Position numbers and translations under genes: made by a program. 44,656 nucleotides of DNA from Symbiodinium natans (Eukaryota; Sar; Dinophyceae; Suessiales; Symbiodiniaceae), in contig CAJNDS010000937.1 of the NCBI GenBank assembly GCA_905221605.1, positions 5,001 to 49,656 of the forward strand. The letters are read 5' to 3'. Below the pieces are notes generated by a model. That model was not told the DNA's origin. It saw only the letters and a list, made by a program, of their open reading frames with translations, and ran no database searches. Positions 9,221 through 17,034 of this stretch are shown here, piece by piece (the first letter of the stretch is position 1; the number at the start of each line of letters is the position of its first letter).

Positions 9221-12200
9221 GGTGTCACTCGCCCTGTCAACCGCACAGTTCCTTGAACCGCAAGCATAAAGGCATCGCGGATGCCAGAGCTCGCCAGCTA
9301 TCGCACCTGGTTCACCTCTTGAGTGAGCTGAGGGCCCACCCTTCTTGTGCAGCTCTGGAAATTTTCTCTTTCCTAGAGAATGTTGCGAGCATGGAGCCTG
9401 CAGCTGTTGAGCAGCTGTCAGCCTGGGCGGGTGGGCAGCCTGTCCGATCTGATGCGCAATTTTGTGGGTGGACAAGACGCAACCGTCTCTACTGGCTGGG
9501 CTCTGTCAGGAAATCCTTATCTCCGGCCACGGCAGAGCCACCGCATGACTGGGCGTGGTTTCAAGACGCTGCTGCGTTTCCTGAGTTGCGCTTTGTTGGT
9601 GACAAGCCTCTGCCCAAGACAATGCAGTGGCAGCAAGGCTTTACGCCCCTCACTACGCCCAGAGCGGTCATGAAAGGCGAGGCGTTACCATTCTTCACCT
9701 TCACACCTGAGTTCTATCACCCCACTGATGCCGACGCTTCAGAACCGCCTGAGGTGATGGACCGTTTCTTGTGCGACAACCGCCGTTTTCCCTTGCCCGC
9801 CTATCGTGAGTGTTCACTGGTCTGGAAACAAGAGCATTGGCGTCAACCGCTTCCAGAGGAGCGTGCTCAGATGCTTGGGGTGCCCTCGTCTATAGTCGGG
9901 GGCCTTGTGAAGGACGAGCCCAAGCGACGGCAAGTTCACAACAGCATATTGGGTAATGGTTCCCACATCTTCACCATGATGGCCATTCTGGCCATGCTTC
10001 CCAGTCTGTGCTCTGCCAAATTTCTGCCACCTTCCCTGCGCCCGGATGCTGAGCTGCGGGCACGCATTGCGGGGACCCCCTGGGATCCCACCAAGCGTGC
10101 AGCTTTCCCTGGCCTTTATGATGCTGCTGGTTTGGTCAAAGATATGAAGGCTCAGTTCTGCGAGCTCAACGTGCCACCCTCAATTTGGAAGGCTGTCGAG
10201 CACCGCCTGACTTTTTGCGACCTCCCTCTCATGCAGCTACATGTTGTGTTTGTTCGAGGCCGCGGAGAGGTCTGGCACGAGCTCGGGCCCTCTTCTCTCG
10301 ATAGGCGTTCCAGAGCCCGGGTTTTTACCAGTCTGAGCGGCCAACGCTACCCCTCTGACACTGCAAAAGGCCTTGACTTCCTCCTCCCGCCAGGCCTTGG
10401 AAAAGAAGCTCACATCGCGCAAAGTCTCCAGCTTCCGTCTCCCTTTGAGCCCCAGTCGTGGCCCGAGGCCGATCTGCTCCTTCCGATCCACGCCCTGCAG
10501 CTCTGGCGGGAATTCTTCCCATGTCTGGCTCAGCGACAAAGGGACGTCGTGCGCGCTCTGCGACGCGCGCTTGAACCCCTGGACCAAGCGTTGTGGCCCT
10601 TCAGGTCCGAGTCCTCGCAGCGAGTGGCCTCAAGCAAGAGTCCAGCTTTTGCCGCTTGTATGGTTTCCTTGCTGCGCTGGCCGGATAGGGACATAGGCAT
10701 GTCACTCGTTAGGGGTTTTAGCATCGTGGGCGAGATTAGCTCGTCGGGTCTTTTTCGGCCCGTGCCGGTCAAAGAGACCCCTCCTACGTTGCAGCAGTGG
10801 CTTTCTGCAGAGGCCGCTGAGTCGGTTGAAGCCATCATCAGGTCTCCGCCGCCTAAAATGCACCAGGAAATCTTAGCAGTGACTCTCGATGAGATATCTA
10901 AGGGTTTCTGTTCCCCCCTAAAGACGAAAGCTGAGATGGATGACATTTTCGGGGTCGCCCAGTGGCGACCACTTGAGCGCTTCGTGCTCAACCAGCACGG
11001 AAAAATGCGAGTCATCGATAATGCAAGAAAGACGCACCACAATGCGCATGCCAGTCTTGCAGAGACTATTTGGACGAGCTCCGTTGACTTTGTGCCGGCA
11101 GTCATTCGTGACATCTTGTCAGCGCTTTGCCCGCAAGGCCCAGCGCCGGAGTGGTTGCGCTTCCGCGTAGGCACCGAGGACCTTCCTGATGCCTACCGCG
11201 GCTTGCCGGTCAGCACGGAGCACCTGGCAGTGTCAGTTGCGTCCGTCTTCGTCCCGGGCGAAGGCTGGCGCTTCACAGTCCTTTGGGATCTTGCATATGG
11301 CCTTGAAGCGGCAGTCGTCGCCTTCAACCGTTTTCCGTGTTTGGGCATTGCCGTTGCAAGGAGATGTTGCTCTGCGTTCGCATCTGCCTACTTTGATGAT
11401 CAGCTGGCCCTGGAGGCAGTTTCCACGTCAGACTTGTCCAGGCAGGGGATCCTTTGCTCCTTCACCTGCATGGGGGCACCGCCTCAGAAGCCGAAAAGTT
11501 TCCCCCCTACGGCGGACAGGCCTTACCTGGGCGTCTCCCTGCATGTTGGCGATGCTTCCCTTGACCGTTGGATGTTTATGCAATGTAAGCAATCCACAAA
11601 GCACAAAGTCTCAGCAAAGCTGGATTCCATCTTGGCTGCCAATGCTCTCTCTCGCGACGATGCTAGCAAGCTCCGTGGAGACGTTCAGTGGCTTTTCTCG
11701 TCGTGCGCGGGTAATGCTGCTAAGTATGCAGGGCCACTACTTCGACAGGCGCAACTAGAGGGTCGTCCTAGTTTGCTCGATGAGGAGCGCGTCGTCCTCC
11801 AATGCCTGCGCCACATGGTGCTCTGTGCCAAGCCCAAAGTCATTAGCCTCGAGCCACATGCGGGACCTTTCTCCGTGATTTACACAGATGCTTCATTTGA
11901 AGGGGGTGAACTTCGTTTAGGTTGGGTGATCTTCCAGCCTTCCCCTCGAGCCCCCCTCGCGGGCACATGCCTCGTGCCGCAGGCGGCCATTGAAGAATGG
12001 AAGCCGCGCAAACAGCAGATTTTTGCTGGCGAAACTTTGGCAGTCCTGATTCTTCCCCTTCTCTATCCTCAAGTTCTGTGCTCTACAGACGCCTTATGGT
12101 ATGTAGACAACCAAGGGGCAGTGTCTGCAGCCGTCAAAGGCTGCAGCAATGAAGGCGACATTCACGAGATCGCTCATTTCGCAGCCATCTTGCGCTTTCA

Positions 12201-12381
12201 GCTAAGTCTCCGAACATTCTTCGAGTGGATAGACTCGGACAGCAACCCGAGCGATGAACTTTCTCGCTTGGGGCTCCACTGCGAGTGGTCCAAGCAACAA
12301 GGCTGGCAGTTGTCCGAGTTTGACTTCCCGCCAGAAGCCTACAGATCCAGTCTTCAGCTCAGGCTACGCGATGTCTTCTGA
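9220..12381 (+). CDS. Pol: methyltransferase C-terminal part (motifs IV-X), reverse transcriptase and RNase H
   Basis: The open frame has 1053 codons, follows a TAG at 9217-9219, and is numbered from the glycine codon at 9220. It has no ATG at its start. Residues 4-7 (SPCQ) carry the methyltransferase catalytic cysteine (C6). FLENVASM (ENV at 53-55) is motif VI, WTRRNRLYW (84-92) motif VIII, ERAQMLGVP (214-222) motif IX and NSILGNGSH (241-249) motif X. The reverse transcriptase follows: motif A in EDLPDAYRGLP (D654), a motif-B-like AYGLEAAVVAFNRFP, and the catalytic YFDD (F725 D726 D727). The RNase H has all four acidic residues: YTDAS (D890), GET (E938), WYVDNQ (D963) and SNPSDELSR (D1012). 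The ending fits DIRS-type RT/RNase H proteins. The enzyme would copy the element RNA and remove the template; the methyltransferase half may modify DNA. There is no aspartic protease or integrase, as expected for this order. Confidence 0.88.
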   Translation, partial: GCHSPCQPHSSLNRKHKGIADARARQLSHLVHLLSELRAHPSCAALEIFSFLENVASMEPAAVEQLSAWAGGQPVRSDAQFCGWTRRNRLYWLGSVRKSLSPATAEPPHDWAWFQDAAAFPELRFVGDKPLPKTMQWQQGFTPLTTPRAVMKGEALPFFTFTPEFYHPTDADASEPPEVMDRFLCDNRRFPLPAYRECSLVWKQEHWRQPLPEERAQMLGVPSSIVGGLVKDEPKRRQVHNSILGNGSHIFTMMAILAMLPSLCSAKFLPPSLRPDAELRARIAGTPWDPTKRAAFPGLYDAAGLVKDMKAQFCELNVPPSIWKAVEHRLTFCDLPLMQLHVVFVRGRGEVWHELGPSSLDRRSRARVFTSLSGQRYPSDTAKGLDFLLPPGLGKEAHIAQSLQLPSPFEPQSWPEADLLLPIHALQLWREFFPCLAQRQRDVVRALRRALEPLDQALWPFRSESSQRVASSKSPAFAACMVSLLRWPDRDIGMSLVRGFSIVGEISSSGLFRPVPVKETPPTLQQWLSAEAAESVEAIIRSPPPKMHQEILAVTLDEISKGFCSPLKTKAEMDDIFGVAQWRPLERFVLNQHGKMRVIDNARKTHHNAHASLAETIWTSSVDFVPAVIRDILSALCPQGPAPEWLRFRVGTEDLPDAYRGLPVSTEHLAVSVASVFVPGEGWRFTVLWDLAYGLEAAVVAFNRFPCLGIAVARRCCSAFASAYFDDQLALEAVSTSDLSRQGILCSFTCMGAPPQKPKSFPPTADRPYLGVSLHVGDASLDRWMFMQCKQSTKHKVSAKLDSILAANALSRDDASKLRGDVQWLFSSCAGNAAKYAGPLLRQAQLEGRPSLLDEERVVLQCLRHMVLCAKPKVISLEPHAGPFSVIYTDASFEGGELRLGWVIFQPSPRAPLAGTCLVPQAAIEEWKPRKQQIFAGETLAVLILPLLYPQVLCSTDALWYVDNQGAVSAAVKGCSNEGDIHEIAHFAAILRFQLSLRTFFEWIDSDSNPSDELSRLGLHCEWSKQQGWQLSEFDFPPEAYRSSLQLRLRDVF

Positions 12382-12415
12382 AACAGTGGGTGCGTTCTAT
12401 ACTTTGAGAAACCAT
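12382..12415. other. Short unique stretch between the Pol stop and repeat B1
   Basis: 34 bases with no counterpart at B2; similarity between the B copies starts at gggtg (12416). Confidence 0.7.
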
Positions 12416-12572
12416 GGGTGGGTCTGCGACCGCCACAAGCTGTATGTCCCTCTGCTGAGGGCATACTTGTACCCATCGCCAGTGTGGCGACTGAGGAACG
12501 CAGGTGTTCAGAGACATCGCTCATGAAGAGAAAAAGGAATGCTGCTCTCGAGCGTTTGCGGTGTGAGTTTCT
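12416..12572 (+). repeat. Split direct repeat B1
   Basis: 157 bp, identical to 12776-12932 (offset exactly 360). It begins gggtgggtctgcgaccgcc and ends gtgtgagtttct. The last T is shared with the first base of A2. Confidence 0.95.
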
Positions 12573-12691
12573 TGCACTGCATGTTAGCATGGCTGGTTGG
12601 CTGCAGGGCCTACATGCGTCGTGAAACTTCACACTCCAACACGCAGCCTTGGCTCGGCAGCTCTCCTTTCTCACTCTCTTTCTTCTTTTGT
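12572..12691 (+). repeat. Split direct repeat A2
   Basis: 120 bp, matching A1 at 119 positions and directly abutting B1. The B1/A2 junction would serve as the circle-junction template during replication. Confidence 0.93.
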
Positions 12692-12775
12692 CCCACCCGC
12701 CCTCCCTGAGTCCTCCTGCCGGACGATGGGAGAGGGTGTTCGTGGATGAACTCTTTGTCTGTATAAGGAAAGAGG
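12692..12775 (+). other. Unique 84-bp spacer between A2 and B2
   Basis: It begins cccacccgccctccctgag and has no copy elsewhere in the window. It follows the pyrimidine tract of A2 and could hold a splice acceptor, polyadenylation site or priming signal. None can be proved by eye. Confidence 0.6.
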
Positions 12776-12932
12776 GGGTGGGTCTGCGACCGCCACAAGC
12801 TGTATGTCCCTCTGCTGAGGGCATACTTGTACCCATCGCCAGTGTGGCGACTGAGGAACGCAGGTGTTCAGAGACATCGCTCATGAAGAGAAAAAGGAAT
12901 GCTGCTCTCGAGCGTTTGCGGTGTGAGTTTCT
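12776..12932 (+). repeat. Split direct repeat B2 (right terminus)
   Basis: It is identical to B1. Its last bases (gtgtgagtttct) pass straight into the TG microsatellite, which fixes the right end of the element. Confidence 0.95.
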
Positions 12933-12942
12933 GTGTGTCTGT

Positions 12943-13039
<97 letters not shown>
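12933..13039. repeat. (TG)n microsatellite, right flank of the retroelement
   Basis: About 105 bases of TG repeat with two early TCTG variants. With 3987-4061 it forms one microsatellite interrupted by the element. It ends in a tttttcttt run close to exon-like sequence, so the host site may be an intron. Confidence 0.9.
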
Positions 13040-13041
<2 letters not shown>

Positions 13042-13049
13042 TCTTTGAA

Positions 13050-14002
13050 CGTGCCGAAGCTGGAGGTTGAGTCCGCTCGGAGAAAGGAGTACGAAGCGAG
13101 AAAGGATGCCCAGGCACCGTGCCCTTAAGTGTGTAGAGTGCCTTATGGTGTATTGCAGTCGCCTCAGTTTCGAGACAAGGCCGAATCGGAGCACGCCTTG
13201 GGTGCCCAGGCCTGGAGAACGCACATCCCATCAACATGCAGACATAGGCAGACGACAAGTCTTTGGCCGTGGATTCCATGATCTCCGGCCAGGCCCCAGT
13301 GGCTGCGCCGGCGCCGACACAGGCGGGCTGCGGGTGCCGTCTCATGCCCAGGCTGTTGCAGGTTGGCTGCTCCAGGCCGAACCTCAGGACTTTGAGTCCT
13401 TGCTGATGGGGTCAAAGGCCGCCGCGTTTCGCAATTGTGGCGTGTTTTGTTCTGGGCTTGAGTTTTTCTCTTTGCCTTTCCCTGGTGCTGGCAGGCACCT
13501 CCCGCACCTGCCAAGGCGGCGGCTCCGGCGGTGCCTGCCGTGGCACCCCCACCACCAGCCCGCGGCCCAATCGGCTCAATTCGGCTCAAGCCCAGCCCAG
13601 AAGGAGAAGCCGAAGACAACAGAACCGAAGCTTGACGTCCCAGGCGGGGAACGACCTGCTCGGTGGCGTGGACAAGCCAACCCCATCCGTGCTTCCGACG
13701 CGTCTTCTCCCAGACTCTCTGGGCTGTTCACTGCAGATCGCGAAGATGATTTTGACAGGCTCCATCCACGGGCTTAGGGAATGGCTTCGATCCGTTTGCC
13801 TCGTGCAGACCCAAGCACTCAGACCTTCGACGTAGACCTGGAAACCTTGTCGGATCTCAGGGCGGCGGTGAGTGCACCCGCGACGACTCCCAGCTTTGAT
13901 CCTTTTGCGAGTGCTGGGCTCGTCAGTTCCTCATTTGCGCAACCACGCATGAACCATCAAGAGCCACTCTCATCTGATTCCTTGCCACCTTGCCTTGGTT
14001 GA
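13050..14002 (+). CDS. Cluster of exon-like blocks, possibly an endocytic-adaptor-like protein
   Basis: Several short open blocks separated by plausible splice sites lie on the plus strand. They are a charged helix ESARRKEYEARKDAQ (about 13068-13112); QFRDKAESEHALGAQ (from about 13159, after ttgcag); an Ala/Pro stretch APVAAPAPTQ (about 13293); APPAPAKAAAPAVPA (from 13495, after ctggcag); AGNDLLGGVDKPTPS (about 13638); and a longer block starting TFDVDLETLSDLRAAVSAP at 13823, which includes SFDPFASAGL and runs to a stop at 14000-14002. DPF and DLLGG-like motifs in a low-complexity Ala/Pro tail resemble the unstructured regions of clathrin-adaptor proteins. No folded domain is visible, and exact exon joins are not established. 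Confidence 0.33.
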
Positions 14003-15151
14003 TCAGGGTTCTGGCGGGCCAGGCAGCAGACTCAGAGAAGTTTTCTGGGATGGTTTCACGAGACTTCCTCTTTGAAATGAATGCCTGTAACCCGAGCGCC
14101 GTACCGGCTTTGCATGATACCATCCGTTGTGATGCTACAGTAAACCCCACAACCCAGTCCGAGCAGCTGCTTTCCGCTTTTCTGCACGGAGGCGGGTGCA
14201 ACGGGCTTGGCCTGAGCGCTGGCCCCACAGCTCCCACAGGCCACACACGGCCATAGGTCTAAACTCCGCTCATTGTCAGGAAAGGCCCTGGCCCATTCCC
14301 CCGAACCACAGCCATTTAAGGATCGTGTCTATGTTGCGAGCAACCACCAAATGTGTCTAGTTGTAACAGGCGTCATGCCGGTGACAAGACGCACGTGTAA
14401 GTGTGAGCTCACCATCGAGGGCTTCTTTCAACATTAGAAAGACCTGTGATTATTTGTTTTCATTTTTTTGTTGTGCTCCTTCTCTTTTCGGATCCTCTTT
14501 GGATCTCTATGGCCTCTTTGAGAAGGCATGGGGGCGATGAACATGGGAGGCCTGGGAGGAGGCGCCCTCGTTCGCTCTCTTCCTCTTCGTCAGAAGTTCA
14601 TTGATTCTTTTACTCTTTTTTTGAGCTGAACATGAAGCTATGCAAAGTCTGTGGTCAGGGATGGGAGCTGGTGGGTCGGCTTCCAAGGGAGCTGTTTCCT
14701 TGTGGCGACCGCGCATGGTCTTTTGTGCGGCACGCCGAGGTACCCTGGTGGCGCACTTCCAGGTGCCGTGTGGCAGCCCTGAAAGTCTAGCTCTTGGATT
14801 TTGTTGCCACCTTGTGCACAGATGTGCACAGCTTGTGCAGGATTGGGCTCAAACATGTCAGTGCCTTAGCGTCGCCTCAGAAGGGTCGCGTGCATCTGTA
14901 TCGCGTCGATCGGGCCGCAGGCCAAACCTTGGCTCAGTGCCGGGGGCACCTGGCGGCCCTGCTGCTCCTGCCAACTTGGGTCGGCAGACCCAACAGAGTA
15001 ATCGATGAAATCACAAAGAGGGCACGTAGGGCTGTGTTTCGATGCCTGTGACGGGTCGTGTCGTGTGTGATGCTGGAAATTCATGCAGGTGGCATGAGGA
15101 ATCTGCCAGCATCCCAAGAACGTGCGAGAAATAGCTGCCCACGATTTTCAG
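14003..15151. other. Intervening region without a confident gene
   Basis: A small frame at 14632-14790 starts MKLCKVCGQGWELVG and contains one CxxC, but stops after 52 codons. The same frame reopens after that stop to about 15051. It might be a decayed coding segment or exon, but no splice sites support it. An AT-rich, pyrimidine-rich run (about 14437-14480) looks intronic. Confidence 0.35.
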
Positions 15152-15294
15152 CATGCAAGATCATAGAACATGACCTAGCACAGACGAAGCAAGGAATTAT
15201 GATCCCTTTGCAGAGTGCGATACAGGCGGGGTTTGTCTTGAAGGATCACATGCCCTGCGATGCCTTTGCAGATGACTCGATGTGCGACTGCCAG
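15152..15294 (+). CDS. Exon of an unrecognised gene (GC-type donor)
   Basis: It starts after gattttcag (AG at 15150-15151) and ends TGCCAG followed by gcaagt at 15295, a GC-type 5' splice site of the kind dinoflagellates use often. The frame reads through AQTKQGIMIPLQSAIQAGF and ends DSMCDCQ with a complete codon. It joins in phase 0 to the next exon at 15387. The protein family is not recognised. Confidence 0.5.
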
Positions 15295-15386
15295 GCAAGT
15301 GATGGAGTCGGCTGTATTCGAGCTGCAAACTGCAGTCGTATGCAGTCGTCAATTCAGAGTGCTAGTTAAAGAGGACTCTTTTGCAG

Positions 15387-15580
15387 ATTGCAGCTCAGGC
15401 CGGACAAAACTCTAATGGACAGCTTGCGCTTCCGCAGCCTTGTATCGCCATGAAGTGGCATACAATCAGCTTCTCATTTTCCACCCGTGCGAGACCCCAC
15501 TGCGCATTACTGCGCGTTGCTCGAAACAAGCGTCTTTGGATGTGTGTGACAGGACTTGCAGGTTTGTGGAAGGGGTATCG
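15387..15580 (+). CDS. Exon of the same unrecognised gene
   Basis: It starts after actcttttgcag (AG at 15385-15386) in phase 0 and includes IAAQAGQNSNGQLALPQP. It is open up to a GTAACG donor at 15581, leaving two bases of a split codon. The next exon at 16080 needs exactly two bases, so phases agree across both introns (92 and 499 bases). This agreement is the main evidence. An earlier donor (gtttgt at 15561) would not fit the phase. Confidence 0.48.
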
Positions 15581-16079
15581 GTAACGGAACTTGAGATACT
15601 CGGTTGCTGTCGAAGCAGCATCCTGTTGTTGTGCGTTTTTTTGTCTTTTCGGTGTCTTGTTAGGCGTTTCACAAGGTTCAAAAGAGATTTTTGCTTAGGC
15701 AATCTGATGTAGCTTCATTGGCTTAAGGCAGAGTTGGAGAGCAGTTAAGTCCGGTGTTTGTCATTTCTCGTGGCCTCACGGGTCCAACCCAACACGCAGT
15801 GTGCATCGTACGCATCATGCCAATCGTATTTTGTCAGGTTGTCTTGGCAAATCACCCACCCTCTCTTATTAAGACCATTGAAGCGCTCGTTTTATAATAG
15901 TAAGCTTGATTATGGTATTCGTTGACCTCCGGTCGAACCTTTTCATGGCTCATGCGTGGAGCTGTGATGCTGAAACCTAAGAGTCATGAGCAGTAGCAGT
16001 CTCAAATCAAGTGACATCACTCTCAAATCCCTGCGCGGGGTTTGCAAGCTTAGTTCAATGCTTTCTACTAACCTTGCAG

Positions 16080-17034
16080 AAATACTGGCAAAAAGCTGTG
16101 CAGAACACAAGGCTCGGCCACAACGAGTACAGGGCCGAAGCTATGCAAACAAATGCCTGTGAAATGGCCCGCTCTTCGATCATTAGCGCAAAATCGTACA
16201 GGCTTTCAGCTGGATGACGCAGCACGTGCACTGGCCCTGACATCAAGGACTGTCAACAGTTTTAGTGAGCAGGCACTCGGCAAGCTTCCGGGAATCGTCG
16301 GCAATGCAGCTTTGGAAGTGGCGAAGATCGGCAACTCACTTGTTCTTAATGCCCAAGGCCGAAAAGCACCGGAGCAGCCCAAGAATGCTGGTTTCAGAAA
16401 CTATGCGGAAGCGGCAGTTGTATCCGGTGCACTTTCTACAGCCGAAGCGGCCAACGACGTATTTACAGCGTTGGGCTTGCAAGTGCGGATTCTCCACCCA
16501 AACTTGCCCAACTCGCAGGCTCGTGTCAAAATTTCACGGCATGATCCAATAGGTGCCGCAGACAGCAACACAGCGCAAAGCCGTGTGACACCACGTCAGT
16601 TCGTACAATTCATGCGGCAAGCTCGGCGTGAAGGCAGGGAAAGTGAGCAAGGAGATCAGGTCGAGATATACATACAAGAAATGTCCAATGCTGGGCGACT
16701 ACAGATGATTCCGTTGTTGTCTTACAGCTTTCAGCACAAGCTGTACGTGGATATTGCTCGCCTCTTGGTCTTTGCATTTCAGAGGTGTCTGATGACACTG
16801 AACGAAGCCTCGGTGTGGGGCCATACCCTTCAAGTGACGTCCAAAGGTTATCTGGCACGACATCTTCCAACATTGCAGTCCAGCAAAGTTGGCTCTGCTC
16901 AACTGGAAGCTGTTGTTGACATGATGCTGCAGACGCAACGCTTTCATCTTCCCTGGCTCCCACGGTCAACGCAGCGACGCCTCTATGCCATAGTCTCAGA
17001 TGCGCTCTTGATAGCAATCGCATTCGGATTGTAA
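16080..17034 (+). CDS. Long terminal exon of the same unrecognised gene
   Basis: It starts after tttctactaaccttgcag, which combines a ctaac branch-point-like word with a 3' splice site, and is open for about 317 codons to a TAA at 17032-17034. The first split codon is completed from the exon at 15387. Taken alone, the block could begin at the ATG at 16153. The protein is mixed alpha/beta in appearance, with a helical part around AEAANDVFTALGLQVRIL, a basic stretch (FMRQARREGRE) and a hydrophobic C-terminus (SDALLIAIAFGL). No catalytic signature was recognised. The codon pattern and length make it a firm coding exon of unknown function. Confidence 0.62.

Larger units (their letters stand above)
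4062..12932 (+). mobile_element. Tyrosine-recombinase retrotransposon with split direct repeats and a C5-DNA methyltransferase
   Basis: The element is bounded by (TG)n on both sides. Its ends show the A1 ... B1A2 ... B2 structure known from Ngaro/PAT/VIPER-type members of the DIRS order. A1 is 4062-4181, B1 12416-12572, A2 12572-12691 and B2 12776-12932. Contents in order are tyrosine recombinase, 197-bp tandem repeats, Gag-like zinc-finger protein, proline-rich linker, C5-cytosine methyltransferase, reverse transcriptase and RNase H, all on the plus strand. The B1/A2 junction (gagtttcttgcactg) matches what joining the B2 end to the A1 start through a shared T would give, as expected for a circular intermediate. 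A copies are 119/120 identical and B copies 157/157, so insertion was recent. Two breaks remain in the Gag-to-Pol reading path: the linker-to-methyltransferase frame change near 8960, and a -1 change near 9220. They are either mutations or recoding sites. Confidence 0.9.

Noticed and set aside
4062-12932. Reading the terminal repeats as ordinary LTRs
   Set aside because: The left end has only the A part and the right end has B-A-B. There is no integrase, protease or target duplication, and a tyrosine recombinase is present.
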